Shown one piece after another: positions 52,623 through 62,230 of a stretch of DNA of 64,000 nucleotides. How positions within the stretch are numbered: position 1 is the first letter of the stretch; each line of letters starts with the position of its first letter. Origin of the DNA: a cyanobacterium endosymbiont of Rhopalodia gibberula (GTDB lineage Bacteria > Cyanobacteriota > Cyanobacteriia > Cyanobacteriales > Microcystaceae); the NCBI RefSeq assembly GCF_003574135.1, contig NZ_AP018341.1, forward strand, positions 2,207,740 through 2,271,739. Reading direction: 5' to 3'. A program made the position numbers and the translations under genes. The notes below the pieces were generated by a model. It was not told where the DNA came from. It worked only from the letters and a program-made list of their open reading frames with translations, and ran no database searches.

Positions 52623-53015
52623 ATGAACAAGATAAAAGTAGTTTTTTCTGCTCTAATAAGTCTTAGTTTGATATTAGGAAATATTTCTGTTTCTTACGCT
52701 AAGATAAAACCTCGAGAAACCAATAGTCAATTCTCTCATCTAGAACAACCATTAACATTAAAAATTTTGGTAACATTGGGGGGAGCAGGATTAATTGGAA
52801 TAGAAATTTGGTGGTTTTTATTTAGTAGAACAAAATCTCAAAAAAACAATATTGATAAACATATTTAAGAAGTTGTAGCTAAGGTTTATTTCTGAATTTT
52901 TGCCAAGCGATTGACTTACTTCTAAATAAAGTAAGTTTGGTAGAGTTGATCCATAATAAACTAGAAAAATATATTTTTTATTATGGGATGAATACATTTC
53001 AGGTAATTTATAAAT
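52623..53015 (+). pseudogene. Truncated cupredoxin-domain protein downstream of the Cu ATPase
   Basis: The first 81 codons are open: a signal-like helix (about residues 7-26, ending VSYA), then PLTLKILVTLGGAGLIGIEIWWFLF and SKxKSQK. In cyanobacterial homologues the same segment precedes a cupredoxin domain. Here a stop follows. The continuing sequence still shows EVV, IFAKR and, frameshifted, FYYGMNTFQVIYK, where homologues have FTCGMNMFxGxI. The copper-ligand cysteine has become Tyr. I therefore read it as a broken copper protein, though the open part could still be made as a membrane peptide. Confidence 0.6.
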
Positions 53016-53244
53016 TCGAGACACTAAGTTAAGTGAGCTTAAATCAGTGTAGAGTAAAAAAATAGCTGAGAAAGAGCAATCGCTAGATACCAGCCTACCT
53101 AAAAATTCATTTGATAAAATTAGAAGAGCGAAAATTATAAAAGTTAATCTATGCTCCAAACATCTTCTCCAGAACGAGAATAAGAGAAGAAATGTTGTGT
53201 TTAAATACAAAAGCATTAAAAAATGTGTTGTTTTAATTCCTTAG

Positions 53245-54540
53245 CTAACTTAGTCATTTGCACTACAGTTATCTTCAAAGGTGACAAAAGCATGAATATC
53301 TTCCCCTTTAGTCTTATGGGGAACCCCAACCACCAACACTTTAGCAAGTGTACTATGAGACACCAACACCGATTCTAACTCCATTGGACCTAAACATGGT
53401 ACCTGAAATATGCAGAACATCATCAACTTGTTCCATGATCCAAAAATAGCCATTTTTATCTTGACGCGCACTATCTTCAGTAGCATAAATATGCTTCTTG
53501 TCAACTAGAGAAACGGGACCCTAATAAGTCATCTCGAAACGTTTAGGTTTGTTATAAATGTTGCGTAGCATACTTGATCAATGGTGTCTAATTACCACTA
53601 ATTATCATCCAATATTATCAGAAACAGTATTATCTGCTTTATTTAACACATCCGCTACAATGCCAGGAAAATAAGGAGGAGTTGCTGATCCAGGTTCGAT
53701 GGAAATAGCTCCGAGTAAGACCGCAATCATTATGCCTCCCGTTTCCGTTTGCCACAATGTATTAATGATGGTACCTTGTTCACCCCTAATGACGCGATGA
53801 GAGCAGATCTAAGCTTCGGGGTTAATGGTATTGTAAAAGGTTCCTAATAAGCGTAAGGAGGATAGATTATCCTAGTTGGGAAGCGGTTGGGGCAGAATAC
53901 AACATATTACGGTTGTTTCTACTACATCCTAGAAACAACCAGGGTTAAAATGACAGAGAAATCCTTCATGTATTGAACTGGCAGCGCCACTAGATAGCGG
54001 CTATAGATAACATAAATATGTCTAGCGATCCAACTAACAGCCACAGTACACCAATGGACATCCGTATCCTTTAAATAAAAAATTCATTTTTTAGTCATGT
54101 TAAGTGTAAAGATTATACTCTCTGGTGATACACACGACTTCCTAGGATTTTCTATTACTACCACTGGTCTAGAGAATAAATTAGAGTGTTTTCACTATTA
54201 ATCACTTTAGCCGGACAGTCTGTAGAAGTATTTTTTTTCAGACCTATATCATCAGTAATTTTTTTCTTTGTCCATAGTAACGGCTTTTTTGGTGTGTTCA
54301 ACAACGATTATTTTTTCAACAGCATTTGCCCCTGTTACAAGGCTAAATCAACTTAAGATTGGAGGGAAACTACTTTATATTTGCGCAATCTGTCGTCAGC
54401 TGTAACGACTATTTTTACTTAAGCATCTTCCAAGTAATTTTTCAACGTTTCGGCACTAAATCCCTCGAATACAATACTATGTTAGCTTGTCCCCGTATTT
54501 GTACAAGCTAACATAGCCATTTTGTTTTACCACAAGATGG
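53245..54540 (-). pseudogene. acs: Acetyl-CoA synthetase relic
   Basis: On the minus strand, in shifting frames, the order of AMP-forming acetyl-CoA synthetase is preserved. AVTADDRLRKYKVVSLQS comes first, then DTDVHWCTVAVSWIARHIYVIYS (family: [21 protein letters not shown]). Next are IINTLWQTETGGIMIA (the ATP motif, family WWQTETGG), SIEPGSATPPYFPGI and MELESVLVSHSTLAKVLVVGVPHKTKGEDIHAFVTFED from the C-terminal domain. Numerous stops and frameshifts make it nonfunctional, and the N-terminal part is not visible. Boundaries approximate. Its loss removes a route for activating free acetate. Confidence 0.8.
54477..54516. repeat. Perfect palindrome, 14-bp stem, 12-base loop
   Basis: Arms ctatgttagcttgt (54477-54490) and its exact complement (54503-54516) lie near the upstream end of the acetyl-CoA synthetase relic. 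No T-tract follows on either strand. Confidence 0.75.
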
Positions 54541-55042
54541 TTAAATGGCGATTAAGAAAATTGTAAGGAATGTTGAGTTTACCTCCAATAAACTATCTTT
54601 TAAAGAGAGATTACCAGTCAAGAACTTGCTTCTACCTTTTGAACCAATGTAATTTTTGTTCGGTCAATTCTGCTCAACAAATTTCAGAATCATATTTTTA
54701 TTTTTCATATAGTTGCTTATATTAGTTTAAGTTTTTGACATGAGTATTTTTAGAGAATTCAGAGGACAGATTAAATGATCTTTCTTCGTACAATATAGAA
54801 TCAATATTTATTTCTGATATAGTGAATAAATTATCCATTTTCATTCTTGAAAAGTTTTATAAAGCTGATTATCTTAAATTAATTTTATAGTCAATGTTAA
54901 TCTACATCTAATTACTCAATAAAAATGTTAATTTAAGACTAAAAATACATCTAATTCTATAGACAGATTTATGAAAAAATAATTGTTTTAGTCCATACAT
55001 GAGAGTAAACTTCTAAATTTTTTAGATTTTAAATTTAATTAA
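54541..55042. other. Spacer between the acs relic and the DUF4340 gene
   Basis: About 500 AT-rich bases. It may contain the lost N-terminal coding part of acs and the 3' region of the Gld-like operon. No terminator hairpin is evident. No frame of note. Confidence 0.4.
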
Positions 55043-55648
55043 CTATTTTTTTAATTCTATATCAGTATTTTTCGATCTTTTTGATGATTCATTTATTTCT
55101 AACCATTCATCTATTTCTCTATCAATTGCATATCGATAGTTTTTAGGGACTAAGTTGATAATTAGCTCTGTTGTATCTTGATTATTAGGATCTACTTGAG
55201 CATATAAAAAACTATCATTAAAATCAGAATTCCCTAAAACTATTTGATGCTTATTCCCATCATTTAGTATGACTTCTATAGTTGCTAATGGTTTGTTAAA
55301 ACCATAATTTTTTTGTTGACTAGTGGAAATTGTAAAGCGGCGCTCACTTTCTCCAGTAACTAAAAGATTAATTAAAAATGAAATAGTTGCATTATTAGCA
55401 GTTTCTTGTTTAGGTTGAGTCATTTTCCAAAACCTTTTATCATCTTCATTTCGTTGAAACTCTAAAGTATCTTGTTGAGTTTTAACAGTGATATTTTTTA
55501 TGTCTTCTTCGGTAAAATCAAACAATTTATTATTATTTGATTTAATTTGTGATTGTTGTTGTTGAAATTTAATTTCGTAAATATATACAGTAATGCATAA
55601 AAAGACAGCAGCTATCAACAAACCCCAAGTTTTTTTCTGTAACTTCAT
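55043..55648 (-). CDS. DUF4340-domain membrane-anchored protein
   Basis: A 201-residue protein with a single N-terminal membrane helix (WGLLIAAVFLCITVYIYEI, about residues 9-27) and a soluble DUF4340-type domain. Typical features are FTEEDIKNITVKTQQDTLEFQR, RFWKMTQP, SERRFTIS, NYGFNKPLATIEVIL and NKHQIVLGNSD. Function unknown. It is the last gene of the four-gene minus-strand operon with a Gld-like ABC transporter, a conserved linkage in cyanobacteria and many other bacteria, 55 bases after the gldG-like gene. Confidence 0.8.
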   Translation of the reverse strand: MKLQKKTWGLLIAAVFLCITVYIYEIKFQQQQSQIKSNNNKLFDFTEEDIKNITVKTQQDTLEFQRNEDDKRFWKMTQPKQETANNATISFLINLLVTGESERRFTISTSQQKNYGFNKPLATIEVILNDGNKHQIVLGNSDFNDSFLYAQVDPNNQDTTELIINLVPKNYRYAIDREIDEWLEINESSKRSKNTDIELKK

Positions 55649-55703
55649 AAATTTTCTAAACTATTTATATTCCTAATTTACGGTTAAATATTTTGTCTAT
55701 CTT

Positions 55704-57617
55704 TTACCGTCTACGTAACCAAGTCATGAAACCTGCAATAAACCCTCCTAATGGAAAAAATACTAATGTTAGAAAAGTCAATAATCCTGCCTGTAACGTA
55801 GTCAAATTTATCCTACGATTTTTTGCTTCTTTAGGACGGATTGATAGAAGTTTATCATCTTGACTTACTAACCATTGAACTGAATTTAAGAAAACATCAC
55901 CATTAAGTTGTTGATTAAATAAATTATTAGTAATGAACATTGAATTACCAATTATGACTAAACGAGATTCAATTGTCTCAGGACTTTTTAGTATCGTTTT
56001 CTTATGGTTTTCTTCAGAAAGAAAATCATTGTTTTGAGTTTCTATTTTTTCTAAAGGAGAAGAATAATCATTATCTTGAATATCAAGAATATTAGAAACT
56101 AATATAACTTTCGTCTTATTGAGATAAGGAGAAAGTATAGAGAATTTTTCCCCTTCTGAAGGAGTTATCATAGAGGAAGAATTAGGTTTGGAAGGAATTT
56201 CTATCTCTTTGGGAAAAGAAAAAGTGGTTTTTTTTGTTTCTTTTTTAGGTAGTTTTTTATCAATCTGTTTCTCTGTCTGAGAAGGTATCGGAGAATCCTT
56301 ATCTAGTTGACTAGAAGAAGGAGATAATTGAGGTTTCTGCTTTTTATTTGGATCAATTTGACGAATTAAAACAACTCCTAAATCAAACGGACCGGCGATG
56401 TCTTGAGTTTCATCAAAGGTAAACTCCTCAGACTCTACGTTACTTTCAGCCCACATTTTTTCACTGGCAATTAATAGAGAAGTTGCCTCTACATTTTCTA
56501 CTTTAATAGTATCAATAGGACGCGCTAATGGATAGAACGAAATTCCATTTTTAAACTCTTTCGTAATGGGGTGATTTCCATAGGTATTAATCAAAGGAGT
56601 TACTGGACCTAAACCAACTAAATTTCCTCGCCCTGAACTATCTATTACAACACGATTGTCTAGTTTAACTCCCCATTTCTCTAGGATAGTTTCTAAACCT
56701 GTCTCAATATTAGGATTAAGTAATAAGAGAAGATTCCCTCCCTGATCTGAATAAATCTCTAATGCTTTAACTTCTTGTTCAAATAATTTGCGTTGAGAAC
56801 CTGCAATAATTATTGCATCTGCATCATCAGGAATTTTAGAAGACGTTACTAAATTGAGAGGTTCAATATTATACCCTTTATTTTTTAAACTGTTAACAGC
56901 TATAAAAATACTGTTATCGTGAGATTCTTCTAAAGAATATTCTCCATGTCCCTGAAGGAAATAAACTGTAGGAATATAATTACGCTGAATTTTTTCAATA
57001 GCATTAGTTAGTTTTATTTCAGACAAAGGTTCTTGAGTATTAAACTGAATCAAGGTTTGTACTAACTGTTTTTTATCCCTATATTCTAGGTATACATCTC
57101 CTAATGAATTAACATTAAATCGTTTGGTTAATCCAAGGTTAGTATCAGGATCAATAAATTCAAATTCAAACTTTTCATTATAGCGACGATAATTTTCTAA
57201 TAGGTCTTTATCTCTAGGATTAGGATCTTTGACAAATAACCATACTTTGATAGGTTCATTAATATTTTTTACAATTTTTTGAGTTTGGGAAGAAACAGTA
57301 AAGAGTTGATTTTCTGTTAAATCAATTGGGGTTAAATAACGAACTGCTAAGAAGTTAATTATTCCTAAAATAATCATTAAAGACAGAGTGGATACCAAAG
57401 CATTAGTTCCTGCTTGACTTGATCTTCTTTGCCAGAAACTTCGTCTAACAATCAATAGAGATAATAGCCAAATGATAAGGAAAATACTTCCAGTAACGAT
57501 TAAACTGACATATAGAATTGACCCACTTTTGGTCATATATTCTGCTATTAAACCTGCTACAGTCATAATTAGTCCTGGAATCAATAAGTATTTCAAGACT
57601 TTGCGGTAGTTAAACAT
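55704..57617 (-). CDS. GldG-family ABC transporter auxiliary protein
   Basis: A 637-residue membrane protein. Two membrane helices lie near the N-terminus (about 10-60), with a third at 80-100. A large extracytoplasmic domain follows with VWLFVKDPNPRDKDLLENYRR, FEFIDPDTN, IPTVYFLQGHGEYSL and LLLLLNPNIETGL. One C-terminal helix ends in WLRRR. This is the GldG / 'ABC-type uncharacterized transport system' architecture (DUF4350-like). A low-complexity Pro/Ser/Lys-rich stretch (around 430-480) may be a lineage-specific linker. Third gene of the operon; its role is unknown outside gliding bacteria. Confidence 0.83.
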   Translation of the reverse strand: MFNYRKVLKYLLIPGLIMTVAGLIAEYMTKSGSILYVSLIVTGSIFLIIWLLSLLIVRRSFWQRRSSQAGTNALVSTLSLMIILGIINFLAVRYLTPIDLTENQLFTVSSQTQKIVKNINEPIKVWLFVKDPNPRDKDLLENYRRYNEKFEFEFIDPDTNLGLTKRFNVNSLGDVYLEYRDKKQLVQTLIQFNTQEPLSEIKLTNAIEKIQRNYIPTVYFLQGHGEYSLEESHDNSIFIAVNSLKNKGYNIEPLNLVTSSKIPDDADAIIIAGSQRKLFEQEVKALEIYSDQGGNLLLLLNPNIETGLETILEKWGVKLDNRVVIDSSGRGNLVGLGPVTPLINTYGNHPITKEFKNGISFYPLARPIDTIKVENVEATSLLIASEKMWAESNVESEEFTFDETQDIAGPFDLGVVLIRQIDPNKKQKPQLSPSSSQLDKDSPIPSQTEKQIDKKLPKKETKKTTFSFPKEIEIPSKPNSSSMITPSEGEKFSILSPYLNKTKVILVSNILDIQDNDYSSPLEKIETQNNDFLSEENHKKTILKSPETIESRLVIIGNSMFITNNLFNQQLNGDVFLNSVQWLVSQDDKLLSIRPKEAKNRRINLTTLQAGLLTFLTLVFFPLGGFIAGFMTWLRRR

Positions 57618-57663
57618 ATTTTTTGTTTCTATTTCATTTAAAATACATAGATTACAGAAAATT

Positions 57664-58464
57664 CTAACTTCGTTGAAACCTTAAAATCTCTATAGATTGA
57701 GCCGTTAGAAAAATACCGATAAAAATATAACTGGCAAATAGAACTAGACTACTAGGTTCTAAAACACCTCTAACGAGATTGTTGTAACTATCAAAAAGAG
57801 AAAGATGAGATAAGATACTACTGAAAGGTTCGATTATACTATTGGCCACCAAATCTATAATCCAAAGAAAAAGAATTAAAATGAATGTCAGAATATAGGC
57901 TAATACAGAACTATCTGTTAAAGAAGAAACAAACATTCCTAGTGACAAGATAGCTGTAGAAATAAGGAATAAAGACAAGTGAGTTAGTAAAATAATTTGT
58001 ATACTAACTGGAGGATTGGCGGCACTAAACACAATAGTTTCCCAGATCCAGATAGGAACCATCAATACGATAAGAAGGCTAATAACTCCTAAAAGTTTAC
58101 CAAAAGCAACCACCCAATTATTTACTGGAGAAGTTGCTAAAAGTTCTAAGGTTCCTCGTTTACGTTCTTCGGAATATAATCCCATAGATAATGCAGGAAG
58201 AAGCACTAAGAACAAAGAAATAATTACTCCTGAAAAGGCTTCCAAAAATTGACTAGCAACATCAACAGACTGGGAAATCTGTCCACTTTGCTCGAGAAAG
58301 CTAATATCTTGGGTTAATTGATCAAGAATTGCATTAAAAAAAAATCCTGAAATCAGCCAAAAAAATGCTGCAATAATATAAGCAAAAGGAGTATAAAAAT
58401 AACTTTGAAATTCCTTACGGACAATGGCAGTTAAATTAGCTAAAATCATAAATTTATTGGTCAT
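57664..58464 (-). CDS. ABC transporter permease (GldF/ABC-2 type)
   Basis: A 266-residue, six-helix ABC-2 permease. IVRKEFQSYFYTPFAYIIAAFFWLISGFFF at the N-terminus and YSEERKRGTLELLATSPV (residues about 105-122) are typical of GldF-like proteins. It begins at an ATG overlapping the 3' end of the ATPase gene by 11 bases; an internal ATG five codons later is an alternative start. The overlap suggests translational coupling. Second gene of the operon. Confidence 0.87.
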   Translation of the reverse strand: MTNKFMILANLTAIVRKEFQSYFYTPFAYIIAAFFWLISGFFFNAILDQLTQDISFLEQSGQISQSVDVASQFLEAFSGVIISLFLVLLPALSMGLYSEERKRGTLELLATSPVNNWVVAFGKLLGVISLLIVLMVPIWIWETIVFSAANPPVSIQIILLTHLSLFLISTAILSLGMFVSSLTDSSVLAYILTFILILFLWIIDLVANSIIEPFSSILSHLSLFDSYNNLVRGVLEPSSLVLFASYIFIGIFLTAQSIEILRFQRS

Positions 58465-59425
58465 TGACTACTTCTGATTCTTCGGTAAGTAAATTTAAAA
58501 ACACATCCTCTAATGTAGGACGAGTACGACGCATTTCGTATAAGGCTAACCCTTGGTTAATAATTAAGGTTGCAATATCTCGTCCTGATTCTGTATTTAA
58601 ATCGGCTGTTAAATGAACTAGATAGTGATTTGATTGAGCATTCCTCGTGTTTTCTTTATCTCTAATAGTAACGTTAGAAACACCTTGAATCTCTTCTAAT
58701 AAGGATTTTATGCTATAAATATCTCCTGACACTTCTAGTTCATACCCACCGCCTTTGGTTAATTGAGACATTAAATTATTTGGGGTATCAATGGCAACTA
58801 TTTTTCCTTTATTAATAATAGCTACGCGATCACAAGTCATACTAACTTCAGGTAGAATATGAGTGGATAAAATAATAGTACGTTCTCCGGCTAGACTCTT
58901 GATTAGATGGCGAACTTCAATAATTTGTTTCGGATCAAGTCCTACAGTGGGCTCGTCTAAAATAATAGCTGGGGGATCATGAACGATCGCTTGAGCGATT
59001 CCTACCCTTTGTTTATACCCTTTAGAAAGTTTACGAATAAGTACTTTGCGTTTATCTTCGAGTTGACAACGTTCCGTCGACCATTTGACTCTTGAAAGGC
59101 AATCCTTAGCTGCTATTCCTTTGATTCTTGCTACAAACATTAAAAATCCTTCTACTGTTATATCAGGATATAAAGGAGGGTTTTCGGGAAGATAGCCAAT
59201 ACGCCGTCTCACTTCCATTGACTGTTCATGGACATCATAGCCGCTAATTTTAGCAGTTCCACTGGTAGCGGGAATATATCCTGATAGAATCCTCATGGTG
59301 GTAGTTTTTCCCGCACCATTCGGACCCAGAAAACCGAGTATTTCTCCCGTTTTTACAGCGAAGTTCACATCCTGGATGGCGGCGGTGGAACCATAAATTT
59401 TACTCAGGCGTTCAACTTCAATCAT
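58454..59425 (-). CDS. ABC transporter ATP-binding protein (GldA-like)
   Basis: A 323-residue ATPase of the multidrug/gliding type. Walker A GPNGAGKTT begins at residue 34. Further motifs are RRRIGYLPENPPLYPDITV (Q-loop region), signature LSKGYKQRVGIAQA, Walker B AIILDEPTVGLD and switch LSTHILPE. A C-terminal extension of about 100 residues (VNVTIRD..., LALYEMRRTRPTLEDVFLNL) is usual for this group. It heads a minus-strand operon with the permease, the GldG-like protein and the DUF4340 protein. All four genes are intact in a region rich in relics, so the system is evidently under selection. Confidence 0.92.
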   Translation of the reverse strand: MIEVERLSKIYGSTAAIQDVNFAVKTGEILGFLGPNGAGKTTTMRILSGYIPATSGTAKISGYDVHEQSMEVRRRIGYLPENPPLYPDITVEGFLMFVARIKGIAAKDCLSRVKWSTERCQLEDKRKVLIRKLSKGYKQRVGIAQAIVHDPPAIILDEPTVGLDPKQIIEVRHLIKSLAGERTIILSTHILPEVSMTCDRVAIINKGKIVAIDTPNNLMSQLTKGGGYELEVSGDIYSIKSLLEEIQGVSNVTIRDKENTRNAQSNHYLVHLTADLNTESGRDIATLIINQGLALYEMRRTRPTLEDVFLNLLTEESEVVNDQ

Positions 59426-60390
59426 AGTGAATAAATAAAAAAGTCACATCAAATATTGATTATGCCGTAGATTCTATCAAAAAGACGATAACTTCTATGA
59501 AAAAACTGTCAACTGAAGTAATAACTGCTCAACTAAAGGAAAACTAAGTTTTATTTTCACACTAAGGATATTCCCCCTCTAAGAGTATCATTAATCTGTT
59601 TAGTTTTCCGGAAATACTGAAAATCATAGGATATTTTGATTCTTGAAACTATAAATATCTCAAATACAGTTGATTTAAATAATGAATAATGATTTAGTTG
59701 CTCAAAATGCTATTATTAATAATAAAGATTTTTTTATTAGGACAAATTTCTATAACTTAAATTACTTATTTAAATTCAGTCTAGAATTAATAAGTAATTA
59801 ATAAAAAGCAGTTACTAAATAATAAATAACCTAAAAACTTAACTAATCTAACTAATATATCAGGAACTATCTAAAGTTTACTTATAACCTAAAATTTTTA
59901 TCCATAAAAAGAACAAGAGTAGAATTTTGATCTTCTATCTAATATGAGAGGATTGAACATTAAAGAAATTGTAGGTTAGATAACCTTTTATAAAAAAATA
60001 ATAAAAACAATTTTTAGACAGTGTCTTTCAGAAAACAAAAAAATTATTGTTTTTTTGATTCTCTGACAGGTGTGAGAAAAAACCTGAAACGAAGAAAATA
60101 TGAAACATATTGAAAAGGTTTCACATAAATAGATGAAGTTGAAAAATACGGCAAATGGAAAAGCATATATGCAGGGATTTTTCTTAAAAATAATTCAGTA
60201 CATGTAAATAGTTAAGTTGAAACTAAACTAAAATAATAGGAGAAAAAAGAATTACATCTATGTTTTATATTAACTTATAATCTGAGAATGAAATACAATA
60301 CAATATAAGAAAAGTTTTTTTCAAAAAAAGCCTATAAAATTGCTATTTTAATGTTTAAAAACGAAGATAACTTAGCTATGACAGTCAAAC
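59426..60390. other. AT-rich spacer upstream of the Gld-like operon
   Basis: About 970 bases, stops in all frames, presumably containing the operon promoter near 59430-59500. No recognisable gene or RNA apart from the palindrome that follows at 60391. Confidence 0.45.
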
Positions 60391-60428
60391 ATAATTTTCC
60401 TAAAAATAGTTGTTTTTAGGAAAATTAT
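60391..60428. repeat. Perfect palindrome, 16-bp stem, 6-base loop
   Basis: Arms ataattttcctaaaaa and its exact complement enclose tagttg. It lies about 380 bases beyond the 3' end of the SRP RNA gene. No T-tract follows on either strand beyond the arms themselves. Confidence 0.8.
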
Positions 60429-60806
60429 AGCGATATAAACCCAACTCCAAATATATATAGAAAATTATTTGTGTTTGTAATTTTTATCGATATCTACCTA
60501 CTTAGGTTATCATTAGTATAGGTTGATTAGTCGTCCTTGGTTAAAAAATATAATCGATAATCTTGTTGTGTTACTTTGTCTAATCTAGAGCTTAATGCTC
60601 TTAGCTCTTAAAGTTGTAATTTTAGTTTGATGAAATACAATCTAACTTAGACAAATACTACGAGACATATTAACTTTATGGTAAATAGAGTATTTATGGT
60701 TTACCGTAATGCCTTAACCACAGCAGTATTTAACAACTACAATTAAGTTATTTCCATAACACCAATCTGCTACCGATGAAGATAATGTGTTGTCACATGA
60801 ATGGCA

Positions 60807-60900
60807 GAGGCCCGGAGTCCACGCCTACTGCAAGCATCCCGTATTGCTGCTACCTTCCGGTCCTGACAAGATTTGGGCGTCGCAATCGCATGGGTCCGAG
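60807..60900 (-). ncRNA. ffs: Signal recognition particle RNA (small bacterial type)
   Basis: On the minus strand the core reads TGTCAGGACCGGAAGGTAGCAGC, carrying the invariant GGAAGG tetraloop and the asymmetric loop with AGCAG of SRP domain IV. The flanks pair (cggaccca... with ...ggactccgggcc), giving a single long hairpin of about 95 bases, the usual size of bacterial 4.5S-type RNA. It lies 49 bases downstream of gatC on the same strand. Ends are estimated from pairing. Confidence 0.88.
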
Positions 60901-60949
60901 TTAGTTATTAGCATAACATATAACTTAGAAATTTAAAGTTCTATAAGGA

Positions 60950-61246
60950 TTATTCTTCATCACTTTTCAAAATCTGAGGAACTCGGAAGAATCCTCCTTC
61001 TTGTTCGGGAGCTCCATTTAAAAGGGATTCGCGGTCATTGTAAACAGTTGAAATATCGCTACGGGTAATGTTACTCAATTCGATTGCCCTAGTGGTTGGG
61101 GGGACATTTTCGGTATCAAGTTTGCTTAATTGATCAAAATATTCTAAAATGCTGTTTAATTGAGGGGCAAATTCTTCTTCTTCTGTGGGAGTTATATCTA
61201 ATCTCGCTAAATGGGCAATTTTTTGAACTTGTTGACGATTAATCAT
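60950..61246 (-). CDS. gatC: Asp-tRNA(Asn)/Glu-tRNA(Gln) amidotransferase subunit C
   Basis: The small subunit stabilises GatA/GatB, which converts Glu-tRNA(Gln) (and Asp-tRNA(Asn)) to the amidated form; cyanobacteria need this for Gln-tRNA. The 98-residue protein has the family pattern [18 protein letters not shown] near the start, [23 protein letters not shown] in the middle, and a C-terminal GFFRVPQIL. It is a single gene, as gatA and gatB are usually dispersed in cyanobacteria. SRP RNA follows. Confidence 0.95.
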   Translation of the reverse strand: MINRQQVQKIAHLARLDITPTEEEEFAPQLNSILEYFDQLSKLDTENVPPTTRAIELSNITRSDISTVYNDRESLLNGAPEQEGGFFRVPQILKSDEE

Positions 61247-61269
61247 TTATTTTTTCTAGAAATGGGGAA

Positions 61270-61640
61270 CACTAAATAGGTAAATATTGGAGAACAACGT
61301 TCATTTCTGAACGTCCTGATATTCTAAACCAATTTTGAGCTTCAGTGTAATTCTTGGCAGCTAAACAGATCTCTTGTTTACAATATTTAGCCGCTTTATA
61401 AAACAAAGCTTCTGCTTCTTCTTTAGCTTTTTCTTCTCAGCAGTAGTAAATAACAGCGATATTATTTAAAGTAGAGGACATACATAGGGTTAGAGCAACG
61501 TATTTTTTCTGATATTTCAGAGCTTTGGCTTGCTCTCCATTGCTGACATAAATTTTGCTAATAACAAAATTATCATTACGCTGAGTTCTAGATGTTGTAT
61601 TTAGTCTCAAAAAATTAACGATTGGGACCTGTAACTTAAT
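61270..61640 (-). pseudogene. Relic of a TPR-type protein
   Basis: On the minus strand, after a broken upstream part (KIYVSNGEQAKALKYQKKYVALTL), the reading [28 protein letters not shown] gives way to [29 protein letters not shown]. The alternation of A/Y/L residues and [10 protein letters not shown]-like segments suggests tetratricopeptide repeats. An internal stop and an apparent loss of the 5' part mark it as a pseudogene. The parent family is not identified beyond this. Confidence 0.4.
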
Positions 61641-62230
61641 CCCACTAAATAATGTTAACTACTGGAATACAAAAACTATTTTAGTATATGAGCAAGTTAT
61701 TGCCAGCTAAAATGATGCACAATTGATTAAAATTATTATCTAGGTTAAGTTAAAATAACTATGACTTAACACACAAATGTAAAAGACAAGAAAGATTTAT
61801 CTTAGGTTTTTTTCTTTTTTTACGGAAGAGTGTTTAAGACTATCGAACCCACAAGATTTAGGAAACTGAAGGCTCTACAAAACTAATGACACTAAATCAT
61901 GTATTTTCTGAGTTTATAAGCTATTTTCTTGTAGGATGTTTATAGAAAAAACATATTAACATTATTCTAATAACGGCTTCATAATTAATGTTTAATTTAG
62001 TTGTCATTGTATTAAGTTAATTTAATGTAAATTATTGGGTTGAGCGTTTTACGCAACAAGTATAAACGCTATGTCTGGCACATTCCATTTAAAACTCAGA
62101 GTTTACTATAACACTTCCCATGCAATGGTTATTTCTTCTAGGAAGTCTTTCACTTATCACCGAATTTATTCGGTGTATTTTTATCTTTTAGAAAAAAGTA
62201 CAACAATACCACTTTATCTTTAATTTTTTT
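61641..62230. other. AT-rich spacer
   Basis: About 590 bases with no recognisable frame or RNA. The last part lies 3' of the histidine phosphatase gene and has A/T runs but no strong terminator hairpin. Confidence 0.45.

Noticed and set aside
52818-53216. 132-codon minus-strand frame after the copper locus
   Set aside because: It lies across the decayed cupredoxin sequence, which explains the region better on the plus strand; the frame is hydrophobic and AT-driven.
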